A DNA stretch of 64,000 nucleotides from Neoceratodus forsteri. Taxonomy: Eukaryota > Chordata > Ceratodontiformes > Ceratodontidae. A program made the translations under genes and the position numbers. The DNA lies in contig CM028129.1 of assembly GCA_016271365.2 (NCBI GenBank), positions 457,698,501 to 457,762,500 on the forward strand. The letters are read 5' to 3'. The notes under the pieces are model-generated. The model worked only from the letters and a program-made list of their open reading frames with translations. It ran no database searches and was not told the origin of the DNA. Positions 32,644-45,035 of this stretch are shown piece after piece; position 1 is the stretch's first letter, and every line of letters starts with the position of its first letter.

Positions 32644-33408
32644 ATAAGTAGTGCAATCTCTCAAATATACTACTTTCGTACTGGGAAAGACTACTAAGGC
32701 TCACATTGCCCAACTAAGCATATATAATAGAAGCACACTGTGGGGGAGGGAGTCCAAGCAGAACTTCCTCTTTAAAATGATAACGCTATAGTTATTTGCT
32801 CCCAGCAACTGGTAACACACTCATAATCAGTTGCCTTACAGGTAATGATGAGGCCATCTGTACATTTTGGGTAATATTTCACATGCAGCGTTTTTCTGTG
32901 TTTAACTTCCTTTTTTCTATTTTAACTCTGTAAATTAACACAAAAGCAGGATTACTGTCAATTGTATTTCATGAATCTGGTTCCCAGTCCACGTGACATT
33001 ATAATCCTCTGCTTGTGGCAGCATGATAAGTATCATGGCAATAAACTGTGATGTCAGCTGTCCACAAGCAGCTCGATCAGATGAACCAGAGATCCAGTTT
33101 TCATGATAATCTGCAAATATAATGAAAAAGGGGAAACCAGGTACAGACAATACATAAAATATAAGCTGAAATGTATCTGTAATTTATGTTTTCAAAGTGT
33201 CAGGGGCACTTAAATGACATGATTTATCTTTCCCTCCCATATAAATGGTAAGGGAATAACTGGGGGAGTACAGGGACTTGTCAGAACCAACAGGATGATA
33301 ATTTGTGGGGAGGTGCTTGACCACGACATCTGTTACATTGAAAGGGAGAAAATGGTTGCACACTAACCAAGATTTTCCTTTTAAATATTGTGTTTGCGTA
33401 AATATACT
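32644..33408. other. Unassigned interval
   Basis: No convincing gene. TTTTCAAAGTGTC and GGGGCACTTAAATGA near 33190-33215 resemble the terminal sequence of element X and may be a relic of it. Confidence 0.4.
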
Positions 33409-34190
33409 GAGCCTGATTCTGAAAGGAGTTCTTGGAGTGACGCAAGTTGCACAACTCCAAGGGCTACAGCAATACTGGGTGTGCCAGGAACCCCGCATTG
33501 TATTTCAAGAAAAAGCAGAGTTCCTGCGCCAAACTCCCTGGGATTGAACCTGACCAGTGGTGTAGCTGTGGCATGTGTCACAAAGACGTGGCACCCCTCT
33601 GCCTCCACAACACAGGATAAGCAGCACTGGTGGCGATGGTGAGGGGTACACATGTGCCCAGTGGGGTGAGGTGGGTGGGGACATAGGGTGGATTTGTGTA
33701 CCTGCAGGGTGGTCGGATACTGGTTTGGTACCTGGCAGGGTGCAAATGCCCATGTTATATCTATACGGAGGCATGTGTACCCCCCGGGTGCCAAAGCAAT
33801 CCCATACATCTCGGCTGCCACACCAACCCTCCCTATGCCCCTCTGTGCTCCTCCTACTCACGGACCCCACTTGTAGCCCATCCAACACAGTGTCCTAGTC
33901 AGTCACAAGGGGCTTAGACTATCACCTGGCAGGTCTAAGTGGAGTCTTTAGCGACGGCCATGGTTGGGCTTTTGGAATCAGAAGTGTGAGCCCCACCATG
34001 GTGCAAGCCCCCTTGAGACCTGGCAAACCCAGATGTAAGTCATAAGGGTGGCACAGCAGCTTCCCTGTCTGGCACAGCCCGTGTTCCAGAATAGGGAATG
34101 CCACAAAGGTGGATGCAAGGTGTGACTTGCATCTTTGCTATTTGGTGAAAGCTCCTTGCATCTGATGGAACTGCTTCTGGAATCAGGCCA
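33409..34190. mobile_element. Inverted-terminal DNA element
   Basis: GAGCCTGATTCTGAAAGGAG at 33410 pairs with the inverted GCTTCTGGAATCAGGCCA near 34172-34189. ACT flanks both sides, a possible 3-bp duplication. The interior is GC-rich with several overlapping open frames on both strands, none of which resembles a protein I know. The termini resemble those of element Y. Confidence 0.55.
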
Positions 34191-34316
34191 ACTGTGTCTG
34201 GCACTGAAAGACAGCCCAACATTTCATGATATATGCCACTTTATCAAGGTCGCTGTCCTACGTAACTCTTTGCCTTATTAAGCTCATCATTAGGATCCCT
34301 AAACTAAGTAAAGAGA

Positions 34317-34967
34317 TTGTGGAAATGGGCAATGAGTACCAATGCCCATAGTCTGAGTAACAAGCTTCCTGAATTAGTGGCCTTGATGGAGGAGGAACAT
34401 CTGGATATCGTGGCAGTCACAGAAACATGGTACACACAAAACCATGACTGGGATGTAAACATACCAGGATACACTATCTACAGGAGGGACAGGGAGGGTA
34501 AAAGAGGAGGAGGAGTAGCTCTTTACATAAGGGAAGGAATCAAAGCAACAGAACAAAAGGGAAAACAGGGAGGAGGACAAGAAGCACTGTGGGTAAATTT
34601 GGAGGCCGGCAATGGAACCACAATCCGCACAGGGGTTGTATACAGACCCCCTTCTCAGGGGGAGGAAATGGACAAGGAAATGATAGAAAGTATACTTAGA
34701 ATGGCAGAAAAAGGGGAGATATTTGTGATGGGTGATTTGAATATGCCAGATGTTAACTGGAGTGCAGTTGCAGCAGCCACTTCGAAGAGTGGGGTTATTC
34801 TAGCTGCCCTACAGGGGGCATGCCTTAGACAACTAGTATTGGAGCCCACTCGAGAGGGAACAATCTTAGACCTGGTTCTCTTAAATGGAGATGAAGAGGG
34901 GATCTCAGATGTAGAAGTGGGTAGCCATCTGGGAACTAGCGACCATCGAACAGTATGGTCACAATAA
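34317..34967 (+). pseudogene. CR1-G AP endonuclease
   Basis: A 216-codon frame with an almost intact endonuclease: NAHSLSNKLPEL (catalytic N), DIVAVTETWYTQNHDWDV (catalytic E), GGGVALYIREG, GVVYRPPSQGEE, FVMGDLNMPDVNWS (D and N), LDLVLLNG and LGTSDHRTVWSQ (SDH). All key catalytic positions are present. It ends at a stop just after SDH, where ORF2 would continue. Confidence 0.9.
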
Positions 34968-36916
34968 ACACAGCAATAGAGTCAAGTCATACAAAGGCAA
35001 AAGTACTGGACTTTAGAGGCTGACTTTGCCAAAATGGGTGAGTGTCTAAGGAATGCACTAGCAAATGGGCAGGAAGGAGGGGTGGAAGAACAATGGGAAT
35101 AATAAAAACTGCCATTACAGAGGTAACAAGCCTTGTGTGAAGCAAATAAACAAAACGAAACGATGTAAGAAACCACTATGGTTCTCAAAGGAAGTGGCAG
35201 TGAAGGTTCTAGAGAAAAGAAAGCATTCAGGAAGTACAAGGAATCACAGAAGTAGCAGGACAGAGAACTGTAAGTTAAAGCAAAGGAAGCTGGGAAGGCA
35301 GTCAGAACAGCAAAGGCCCAAACCGAGGAAAAGATAGCCAACTCGGTTAAGAAGGGGGATAAAACCTTTTATAGGTACATCAGGGAGCAAAGGAAGACCA
35401 AGGGAGGGATAGTGAGGCTTAATAAAGGGGAGGGAGGGAGGCTGGGCAGATGGTGACTGTGAAAAGGCAGAGATACTAAACAAATATTTTTGCTCAGTAT
35501 TTACAAAGGAAGAGGGGGAGGTACCTAAAACAATAGAAACACTCTGGATACAGAAGTTGATACCAGCCATTTACATAAGAAAGGGTTCTGAAAGAACTCT
35601 TAAAACTGAAGGTGGACAAAGCAATGGGGCCTGATGGGATTCATCCCAGAATTCTAAAAGAACTAAGGGTAGAACTAGTGACACCACTGACTACCCTCTT
35701 TAACAAATCATGGGAGGATGGGGTGGTACCCGAGGACTGGAAGAGGGCAGATGTGATTCCCCTTCACAAAAGTGAGAGCAAGGCAGAAGCAGGAAACTAC
35801 GGACCTGTTAGTTTAACCTCAGTGATAGAGAAAATAATGGAATCACTTCTGAAGGAAAGAATTGTCGAGTATCTAGAGGCCAGAGGGGTACAGGACCCAA
35901 GGCAGCATGGATTCACAGCGGGAAGGTCATGCCAGACAAATCTGATAGATTTCTTTGACTGGGTGACCAAAGTAGTAGATCAGGGAGGGGCTGTGGACAT
36001 GGCCTACCTAGACTTTAGCAAGGCATTTGACACAGTCCCACACAAAAGATTAATATACAAGTTAGCCAGCCTGGGAGTGGGTCCCAAGATGACAGCCTGG
36101 GAAGAATTGGCTGGAGAATAGGACACAGAGAGTAATAGTAAATGGAGTCCACTCTGAAGAAAGGGGTTACTAGTGGGTACGCATAGGTTCACTATTAGAC
36201 TGGTCCTCTTCAATGTCTTTAAGTGACATTGCAGAGGGACTGAAGGAAAAGTATGTCTCTTTGCAGATGACATAAAGATCTGCAACAGAGTTGATGCAAA
36301 AGGTGGGGTGAAAGGATGAGAAGGGACTTGGCAAGGTTAGAGGAATGGTCAAATGTATGGCAGCTTAGATTCAATGCTAAGAAGTGCAAGGTAATGCACC
36401 TGGGAAAACAAAACCCAAGGAAGAGTACACAATGGGGTGAGATACTAATAACAACAAAATGGAAAGGGACCTGGGGGTAGTCATATCAGATGACCTAAAG
36501 GTGGGCAAGCAATGTGAGAGGGCAGCAAGGAGGGTTGGGGGGATACTGGGATGCATGGAGAGGCATCACCAGTAGAAAAAGAAGAGTTATTATCCCTCTG
36601 TACAGACAGCTGGTCAGACCCCATCTGGAGTACTGCGTGCAGTTCTGGGAGACCCACCCTCCGCAGTTATACAGACAGGATGGAAGCTGTCCAGAGGAGG
36701 GCACCAAATGGTGCAGGGTCTGCACCGAAGACATATGAAGAGAGACTTAAGGAGCTTAATATGTATAGCCTCGGAGGAAAGGAGGGAGAGGGGGGACATG
36801 ATAGAAACTTTCAAGTACCTCAAGGAATCAACAAAGTCCAAGAGGGTAGCATCTTTCAAAAAAGAGGTGTGCAGAACAGGGAGCACAATTTGAAGATGGG
36901 GGCAGCTCAGAGGTAA
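34968..36916 (+). pseudogene. CR1-G linker, reverse transcriptase and thumb
   Basis: The linker has KKPLWFSKEVAVKVLEKRK. RT (35612-36121) has MGPDGIHPRILKELRVEL, WKRADVIPLHKSESK, QHGFTAGRSCQTNLIDFF and MAYLDFSKAFDTVPHKRL. The GVPQGS and ADD boxes (36150-36280) are decayed by small deletions; SLCRPSLC-type frames replace the palm. The thumb (36514-36916) has [13 protein letters not shown] and a YSLGGKEGEGGHDRNFQ run in mixed frames. Clearly inactive. Confidence 0.9.
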
Positions 36917-37271
36917 TTTAAGGAAGTATTTTTCACAGAGAGGGTTGTGGATGCATGGAACGGCCTTCCGGAGGAGGTTGTGGAGTCAAAAACAGTGGTG
37001 GAATTCAAGCATGCATGGGGCAGTCATAAGGCAATTCTAGGTGGTAGGGGCAGGAAGAAGTAGGCTGCTGGTTAACTAGGATCTGCAGCTTATCCATTAG
37101 GTAGGGAAATGGGCAGACTGGGTGGGCCAAGCGGTCCTTATCTGCCGTCAAATTCTATGTTTCTATGTTCTTCAGTTTAAGGCACTAATGAGGACTTTAA
37201 TAAATGTATTTTTATTTTATTTTATAATTTACAGTTACTTTAATAATGAAACAAAATGTATGTGAATATTG

Positions 37272-37647
37272 AGAACATAGAAACATGGAAGTTGTTAGCA
37301 GATAAAGGCTTCAAGGCCCACCCAGTCCACCCTATTACCCCTAACTACTGTGTTCACTGCATGCCCTACTGGTATTAGGTTGTTCTCCCCTCCACTACCA
37401 ATATCCCTCTATGCCTATCCCATGCATTCTTAAATCCTGTAATTGTTTCTGCCCACACCAACTCAGCTGGCAGGCTGTTTCATTTGTCCACCACTCTCTC
37501 CATGAAGAAATACTTTCTCACATTTCCTCTGAATCTTCCTCCTTCCAATTTCACCTTGTGCTCCCTCGTCCTTGAGCACCTTTTTCTTTAGAAAATGGTA
37601 TTTTCCTGTACCTTATTCTTCCCTGTGAGGTATTTAAATGTTTTAAT
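37272..37647 (-). pseudogene. CR1-H, 3' part
   Basis: Minus-strand 3' UTR and C-terminus of a CR1 (IKTFKYLTGKNKVQENTIF, then FFMERVVDKWNS-like). It stops at 37647, where the gypsy LTR begins. The same reading frame resumes upstream at 50755. TAAT is duplicated at 37644-37647 and 50751-50754. Confidence 0.92.
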
Positions 37648-39630
37648 TGTAACCTCCCTACAAATGGGGGTTCCCAAAAAGTCCTCCTTGAGCTTGCCTG
37701 AATGCTCACTGCCAGGCTGATGTTCTGTGTTTTAGCAGTTTAAATGTATTGCCAGAGAGTGCCTGTATGGCCTCTGTGTACTGTCTCTTTAAGAGCTGCG
37801 TGGATTGCAGTTATAATTAATCTGGGAGGGGGCTGAGTGTTTCTATGTTCAAGCCCCGCCCGGGCTGCCAGATAATTGCTCCATTCTGCCATCGCTATTT
37901 GCACAGAGGGAGCTCTGTTATAAGATGTGCTTATTTGCTGAATATCTAGTAGAGTGATAATAATATTGCAGTTTGTTCTAAACTGTTTTCTTTGCAGCAA
38001 GGACTGTTGTGTTTATCGTCACCAACTTGGCCTGGGACTGTCAGAATGGGCCAATCAGTACAGTAGGGACTCTAAAATGGAGCCTGCCTACAGAGGCTTG
38101 GTGGGGTCAAAACTTGTAGGAATTGTAGTTTTTTCATTTTGGCACCTAAATGAACCTGAAGGGGGGCCCCTTGTTGTGACTGACAGACAGATCAGCCAAC
38201 CGAACCTTGTGGATCTTGGGGAAATTTTCAGACTGCTTGCAGTTTTCAGTTAGTTCTGAGCTGTGAAGTGAAACGAGTAACAGCTCAAGTGATTTGAGCA
38301 GCAGTTCTGTGCAGTTTTGCATGGGAGAACTGTGAAAGGGCTGAGTTTTGGCCTGCCTGTCTGCCTGCTGTCCCTGAGAGGGAAAATAGAGTTTATTTGG
38401 ACTGAATCCGAGTTGTGAGGACTATTTAAGCCACTGGACTGTGACCAGGCTTTAACCTGAAGAAGGCCGAAGATTTGCTGAATGCGATCAGCCTGTCAGG
38501 ATTTCTAGCCACCTCTGAACTCCCAGTTTCTGCAGAGACTCTGTAATTGTGACTTAATAGCAATCTGCCTGGTATAGTGGAATTTCTTACATGTAAATGT
38601 GCTGTGTGCTGTTAGTGGGTCGTGATTTGGTTCCCTCAGTGGGTTGAACTGTGTTCTGCTCGCTGGATGCTGCATCCAGCTCTAATGAACTGAATCCGAA
38701 ATCATTGCCATTTTGCCTGAGCCTTGCCATACTGGCCCAGCCAGACTACCCATTGCACGGAGAAAGCCATCGACGAGAGACCTGCCTGGGGATCAGCCGC
38801 CTGCTCAACACTTGAAAAGGAACGACGCCTTGGTGATTCATGTGGGCCCTGCTTCTCCTGGCACTCCAGCTCAACAACCTGCAGTCTCAATTTCATCCTG
38901 CCTGTGTCCTGTATTGGGTTTCGTGAGTAAACATCAGGGTAGCTCCCTGCAACAATATCTAAATCTAAAGTGTTGTCATCTGATTGTCTTGTTGCTTTTT
39001 CTTTCACGAACTGAGCCCTCTGGCTCCAGATTACAAGTAGGGTGTATGTTGTGCATGTTGCTTTCTTCCATTACAGCTGCAACGTTCCTGGCTAGCTCCC
39101 CATTTTCCTACCTGGGTACGCAGAGAGTGTGACTGTGTGGAGACTTAAAGCGCATGCATAACTGTTTGATTAATATAGCCTTTAAGCCAATCAACCTGAT
39201 TATGCCCTTTCCTTGTTCAATTCCCCTGAATAAATCAGATCTGACTTTTTGCTGCATTTAACCTGACTGTGGTTCCAGTTTGTGCCAAGAGTACTGTACG
39301 GTTGCTATTTGCTGTGCATAACCTTGTTTTACAGGAGGTCCCCAGGGTTGAGCCAGAAGAACTAGCCCTGGTGGTAAGTTCAAACAGTATGGGTACTGGT
39401 ATGGTGTACAAGGGGTACTGTGAAAGTGATTATCGTATAGTGCTCAGGCCACTAGAAGGGAAAGAGGGGGGTTACAGTGTCTTGGAGGGCTGTGCCCGGG
39501 TTAGTTTGACCACTACCAACCCTGACCTCTGGGTGGAGGCACCTGTTTCAGAACTCAGGCCCCTTGACCTGCTACTAGCTGCACAGGCAGGGGTAGTAGC
39601 CCTTGGGATAGTGCCACCTGGGGGTTACAT
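37648..39630 (+). repeat. Gypsy-1 5' LTR
   Basis: 1983 bp, TGTAACC to GGGGGTTACA. Contains a CCAAT in GGGCCAATCAGTA (about 38050), a GC box-like CCCCGCCCGGG (about 37855) and AATAAA at about 39229, close to the transcript end expected for the R region. It is unusually long for a gypsy LTR. No protein-like frame is kept in both LTRs. Confidence 0.93.
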
Positions 39631-39633
39631 CTT

Positions 39634-39651
39634 GGAGGCATGCTGGGATTT
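39634..39651 (+). promoter_or_regulatory. Gypsy-1 primer binding site, tRNA-Thr-like
   Basis: TGGAGGCATGCTGGGATT, three bases after the LTR end. TGGAGGC and CTGGGATT match the complement of a vertebrate tRNA-Thr 3' end apart from its variable acceptor bases and one missing base. The assignment is by recollection of the tRNA pattern. Confidence 0.6.
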
Positions 39652-39696
39652 TGTACCTTTTAGTGACCAAAAATTATGAATTATTGTTAAAGATCA

Positions 39697-40850
39697 ATGG
39701 CTACCCCAGTAGAAATGGCTGTACACCAGTTGGTGGGGTGGCGTGCTGGGCAGGAGATTGACCCCCAAAATGCTCTGCTTATACTGGATATTCCCCTGGG
39801 TACCAGTAAGGACACTGTAGAGGGAGCACTGTCCAAAGTTGAATGTTTAAAAAACTCTGTGGTGGTAGGTCAACAGGCTGATTTGATCGCCCATACTTTC
39901 ATAGCCTTGGTAGAGTGTAGTGACCTTGTGGATAGCTCTAAAGTGCCACAGACTATTGCCTCAGAAGGGGTCCTGGCCGCCTGGAGAGTGATAACAAAAG
40001 ACAGTAAAGACCATGGGGAGGATGAGCTCCCACCATTATCTGAGACTTTTGAGGAGAAATTTGCTAAGTTGTTGCTGGAGGAAGGGAAAACCATAGAGGA
40101 CTTTAAGAAACTATTCCTTCCACCTGGGGATATTCCTTCCCACTCCAGCACCTGTTACTGCTCAACCTTCTGTGCATGTGCCAATGCTGTCCCCTATATC
40201 TGCATCCGCCATTAGTCATGACTTGTATTGCCGGCTGAGGATGTTTTTAGGCACCCTCCTCACACCCCAGGAGGAGGACAACTGGGAGACTTGGATAGAC
40301 TATGTTGCCCCTCAAATCCGAGAATGGCAATGTCCCAAACCAGAGAAGAGGAGAAGGGTGGTTGAAAGCCTCAGAGGCCCTGCCCAATTTACTATCCACG
40401 CTACACAGGCTAGTAATCCAGAAGCAACTGCTCAATTGAATGCACTGGAAAATGTGTGTGGGAGTCCTGATTCGGTTGAAGACCTGTGGGGTAGGGTCAA
40501 AAACACTCAGCAATACCCGCAGGAGCCCTTATCTGTGTATGTGCCTTGACTCAAAGCGGTGCTACAGGAATGCCTAAAGAAAGGTGGCATGGTCCCAACT
40601 AAGTTAGATTGGAATAGGTTGGACCGACTTCTCAAGTCAGCCCCATTCTCTGAATTATTGCTGTTCCATCTATGCCTTGCTGCTCAGTTGGATGCGCCTC
40701 CTACCTATGACGGACTGATGAAGGAAATTCGGAGGATTGAGAGGAGGCAGCCTCGTGGGGGGCCCCCTCCTGTATCTGCTGCCCAGATGACCGAGGATAC
40801 ATTTTATTTATTTATTTATTTATTGTATAAGATCGGAATTACAACCCTTT
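39697..40850 (+). pseudogene. Gypsy-1 gag, PNMA-like N-terminal and capsid regions
   Basis: ATG at 39697 (MATPVEMAVHQLVGWRAGQ). Residues 1-110 resemble the PNMA N-terminal domain: IDPQNALLILDIPLGTSKD, VEGALSKVECLKNS. After a +/-1 frameshift near 40145 the capsid-like part (40172 on) has RLRMFLGTLLTPQEEDNWET, EKRRRVVESLRGPAQF (40343 on), SPDSVEDLWGRVKNTQQYPQ and LSVYVP then a TGA (CGA decay), continuing in frame with LKAVLQECLKKGG to MKEIRRIERRQ. Gag would assemble the particle. PNMA genes are thought to come from such gags. The final part lies beyond LINE-D. Confidence 0.85.
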
Positions 40851-41211
40851 GAGTCACAGACTCATTTGCAAAGGCTCCACGTCAGTTACAGGGGTGGAGG
40901 GGGAAACATACTATAAGGATGCATACGTAGAAAAGCAGTATATAAGAAAACATACACACTCATTTTGGAAAAAACAGTGCTTGTATTACATACCAGGCTC
41001 TATCATTGATATGCATAGACAGAGTTGGGCAGTGTTCGTGGCACCATTTGTAGTGAGAAAGGAGGGGCAAAGTCGTGTGGTCTAGGTAGACCCTGTGTCT
41101 GTGATTAATGAGGTTAGGAAGCAAAGCCGGGTAGAGCTAGCCACAGTCGCAGTTTTTTGACTCAATTAGGTGGGCTCTGAGACCTGCTTTGAACAGGGAA
41201 ATGCTGTGAGT

Positions 41212-42480
41212 CTAAGTGAGATGAGGAGGTAGAGCATTAAGCCACATGGGAGCAAGGTACCGAAGTGATCTTTGACCCATAGATGTCCTACAGTGGGGGA
41301 CCTGGAACGGGAGTCTAGTAGCGAGGCGAGTATTGTGTCTGGTGGGGGCTGCTTGGATTAAGGGGAGGAGGCCGAGTGGGGCTTTCTGGAGTTGTATTTT
41401 TTTTGCCGATATGCAGGTGTGGTAATGAAGTCTTTGTTGGAGATTTAACCACCTGGTAAGGGCAAAAAGGTCGCATGTATGAGTAAGACGGTCACTGCCG
41501 GTGACTAGTCGGCATGCTTTATTTAGGGCAGTGTTAATACTGTGTAAAGTGGTGGGTTCAGCTGATCCATATATCGTAATCCCATAGTCAATTAGGGAGA
41601 GGATTGAGGCAGAAACAGCTAGGTGCAAGGCCTGCGGTGGGTTAGACAGTGTTTAACTCTATAGAGGACTCCTACTCTAGTGTTAACAGTGGTTGAAAGC
41701 AGTTTAATGTGGCTATAAGAGCGGTATCTAACATGATACCCAGGTATTTGAAATTAGATACGTGTTCAAGGGTGGTTCCTTGTTTGTTTTAATTAGTAGG
41801 GCCAAATGGCTGTGTGGGCTTTGGACGGAGCGCAAATAACATGGATTTTGTTTTTGAGTAGTTGATGATCAGACGGTGCTCATCAAACCATGATTCAAGC
41901 TCCCCAAAGAAACCCTGTAGGGCTTGTTGTAGGGTGCTAGGTTGCGAGTGTTTCCAGAATAGTACCGCGTCATCTGCATAGAGAATCAAATGGCCACTGC
42001 AAGCTTTGGGAAGGGAGTTTAAAAAGAGGGAAAAGAGAAGAGGGCCAAGGATAGACCCCTGGGGACCCCCCGAGCCCACTGCTTTGTGAAAGGAGATGGT
42101 AGTATTTAACCTAACTTGCTGAGACCGGCCAGAGAGGTAGTCCTTGAACCAGGCCATTGTCTCGGGGACCACGTGTAGCTGTGGCATAACACGAAGCAAC
42201 AGGTCGTGGCTAACCGTGTCGAAGGCTTTGGTAAGATCCACGAAGATTGCACCTGCAATGTCTCCTTGGTCAAGGGACTCATGTATGAACGAGGTGAGCT
42301 CAGACAGAGCCATGACGGTGCTATGGCCTGCCCGGAAACCGTGCTGAGCGTGGCATAGGAGGTTGAATCTAGTTAGGTGTTCAGTGAACTGGTCAGAGAC
42401 TATTTTTTCCAGTGCTTTAGAGAGAGGAGGAAGTATAGATAGGTTCTATAGTTGCTTGAGATCGTGGGGTCTCCACTCTT
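41212..42480 (-). pseudogene. LINE-D reverse transcriptase and thumb
   Basis: RT frame 41789-42313: GAIFVDLTKAFDTVSHDLLL (motif A, about 42210-42250), GGPQGSILGPLLFSLF (GVPQGS with G for V), LILYADDAVLFWKHS (YADD, about 41965) and LESWFDEHRLIINYSKTKSM. The thumb, 41212-41628, has SLIDYGITIYGSAEP, TALNKACRLVTGSDRLTHTC and GQRSLRYLAPMWLNALP. Breaks near 41640-41780 and upstream of 42313. Confidence 0.9.
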
Positions 42481-42749
42481 CAGGATGGGAGTGATTAAAG
42501 CACTTTCCAGGCTGAGGAAACTGACCAAGGCAGAGAGAGAGACAGATTGAGAATGTGGGCAGGTGGGAAGTATGACATCCAGAGTCAGTCAAGAAGTTTA
42601 AGATCTAGTGAGTCATTGCTGTACTGGAATTGGAAATTGCATTGAAATGTAATGTTTTGCTTCCAGATTGGAGATGATTCTCAGTCTGAAGGGTAGTGGA
42701 CCTGGGCTAGAAGGAGTGATGGGGAGGGACGGGGAACAGGGTGAAGAAT

Positions 42750-44296
42750 TTAGGCGGGAGGATATGGAGAGGTCCGAGAATATGGTGTTGAGGGCTTGCT
42801 ATAGCGGAGGGGTCTTGGCTGACTTCTCCATTTATGGTGAGTTGTGAGGGGGAGGTGGAATTCCCATTGAGTTCCTTTTATATTTCTCCAGAATTTTTTC
42901 CCGCCTTCCCCAGGAGGAGGAGGTAAGGGTTTGGTGGTAGTATGAGGCCTTAGCTCGTCGGGAGGCCCAAGTACATTTATTGCGGCCTCTCGCAATTGTC
43001 TATCATGTAAGCTTTGGGGAATCAAGGGCCTTATGCCAAAGGTTATCCCTTGATTGGAGCATGTTGAGTAGTGAGGTGAGAACCAAGGGGTGGTTCTGGC
43101 TTTCCGTACTGCTTGGTGAGGGGTGCAAAATGTTGCAGGCCTTATTAAAGGTGGTAATGAAGTGATCAAGCCGCTAGGTCAACAGATTGCGTGGTGTATA
43201 TGAAGCCAGTTGCAGGTAACTAGATGGGCTATGAGTTTACGTAGACCCCCTCTTTTTAGCTGTCTCTGCATGGAGATTTGCGGGTGGGCAGGGGGGAGTT
43301 TGCCAGTCCACCAGCAGGTCACCGGAGAGTGGTCACTAATTGAGTCTGGGAGCACTGAGGCTTGAGAGAGGTTCTGTGGCCTATTTGTGAATATAAGGTC
43401 TATGAGGGTGGAGGCCCCAGTTCTAGTGTCCCTTCTGGTAGGAGAGGTGACTATTTGGGTTAGATCATGCCAGAGCAGCAGCCCTTGTAGCTGGAGGAGG
43501 TAGGGATAGCCAGTTGACGTTGAAGTCTCCCAACAAGATGAGTTCACTAGTATTGGGTAGGTTGGAGATTGTCCGGAGGATAGAATCAAAGGCTAGTTTT
43601 TGCTCTCTTGGGGGATGTAGGCAGCAACTTATACAGCGCTTTTGTGCCCAGACTGATTTTAACTGTTATGACTGAGTGCCATGTTCTGGCACAGGGTGGA
43701 AACTTCTGTGGCAAGTAGTGGGATTTAATATAAATAGCACAGCCGCCACCTCTCTTGCTGGCCCTATCAGTCCTGAAGAGAGAATAGTTACTGAGAGGTA
43801 CCGCTATTGGGTATTTATTAGAGAGCCATGTCTCAGAAAGGGCTAGGATGTCAGGAGTATGCTGAGCAACCCAACCTTGAGAGAGGTGAGTTTTTGGTAG
43901 ACTGCAGATATTCAGTGTTGCTAGCAGTAGTCTACCCCTAGGGTGGTGTGAAGTGCCTTGTGTTGGCAGGTCCAGGGTTAGTGGATATTGCCAGATAATA
44001 GTAGAAGTAGGAGGGTGTGCCATAGAGGGCCAACCTGCAGAGTTTGGATGAGCTCGTTGGGATTGGTAGGAAGAGGGGCTTTTGTTATTGGAGGTAGGGA
44101 CAGGGAGACTGTGAAATACTCCTGCAAGAGGGGTAAAGGAGGTGTGGGGGCCGGTTGTGGTGTTAGCAGCGGCGGTGGGGGGTTGTTCCCTTGGGCTGAG
44201 GAGGAGGAGCGTTGAGGTGCAGTGAGCAGCATATGAGGGTGTGAGAGCTAGTGGAGGACATATGGTATAGGCCAGCTGGCCCCGATTGGTTAGCAT
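42750..44296 (-). pseudogene. LINE-D endonuclease and linker
   Basis: 43586-44296: a proline/serine-rich leader, then LLLATLNICSLPKTHLSQGW, DILALSETWLSNKYPIAV (catalytic E) and RGGGCAIYIKSH. 43179-43589: GDFN is read in an alternate frame near 43520 and DSISDHSPVTCW (SDH) in this frame. 42750-43169: the linker. Frame changes near 43600, 43530 and 43179. No separate ORF1 is recognised. Confidence 0.85.
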
Positions 44297-44769
44297 GAGA
44301 GGTGCTGCTGAGACAGCTGCCTAAGGTCAATACTGGTGTGGAAGTAAAGAGGGAAATGTTATTGCACTGTGGTTCTGGTGCCTGGGGGTGGATCATAGTG
44401 TAGGATCCGGGAAACCAGGAGGGCAGTTAGTAGCAGGGAAAACATACTGAAGTTGATAGTGATGGATATAACTAACAGTGGCCTCTAGTGGTCGCCTAAT
44501 ATAACCTGCAGCTGGAAAAGTGAGCTGATAGGTTATTTCAGCTCGTCACCTGACCACCCCTTCCCTATAAATCCGAATGCCGACCAAGGGTGGTGGTGGG
44601 GGTGGTGGGGAGCCGAACGTCTAGTGTCTGGGCAGGGCCAATCCTTGGCACCAGACTGCTCGATCGCCGTGAGGAGAGGTGCAGGCAGTCGTTGATTTAA
44701 AAAAGGCGCCAAAGTCCAGGAAGGCATGTTGTTTTCCGGTCAGCGATTGCTCTCAGATTTCAGGTAAAA

Positions 44770-45035
44770 TTACCTCTTTTGTGCCATGGGGCTGGATTCT
44801 CCTGGGCAGGGAGGGCTTCAACAATGGCCTCGCGACCTCCGCCCTCGGGGAGGGTGTGGATCTCTTTGTTCTGCGGGGCTGGATTTCTCCTGGGCAGGAG
44901 GGCTTAAACAATGGCCCTCGCGACCTCCGTCCTCGGGGGAGGGGGTGTGGATCTCTTTTGTGCTGCAGGGGGCTGGATTTCTCCTGGGCAGGGAGGGCTT
45001 CAAACAATGGCCCTCGCGACCTCCGTCCTCGTGAT
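44770..45035 (-). repeat. 86-93 bp monomers at LINE-D 5' end
   Basis: GGCTGGATT recurs near 44790, 44878 and 44971; units share CTCCTGGGCAGG, ACAATGGCC, TCGCGACCTCC and GTGTGGATCTC. Nearly three units occupy the extreme 5' end, like promoter monomers in other LINEs. Open frames through them are artefacts. Confidence 0.85.

Larger units (their letters stand above)
34281..37171 (+). mobile_element. CR1-G, near complete ORF2 LINE
   Basis: Plus-strand CR1 from the endonuclease start to the 3' end. The UTR closes with TGGGCCAAGCGGTCCTTATC and AATTCTATGTTTCTATG, the CR1-type terminal repeat, at about 37171. It begins at the ORF2 N-terminus, so ORF1 is missing (5' truncation). Confidence 0.92.

Noticed and set aside
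33388..33917. Overlapping 62-146 codon frames on both strands
   Set aside because: They lie in an inverted-terminal DNA element, overlap each other and show no known domain.
37954..38253. 99-codon frame, repeated at 49106-49405
   Set aside because: The repetition is explained by the two LTRs. The frame lies across the likely promoter region and has no known domain.
39320..39333. LTR end at GTTTTACA
   Set aside because: It gave TG...CA termini, but homology between the two LTRs continues to GGTTACA at 39630/50750, where target duplication and primer site agree.
39697..40850. A domesticated host PNMA gene
   Set aside because: It is flanked by LTRs and followed by zinc knuckle, protease and RT, and is broken by a frameshift, a stop and a LINE.
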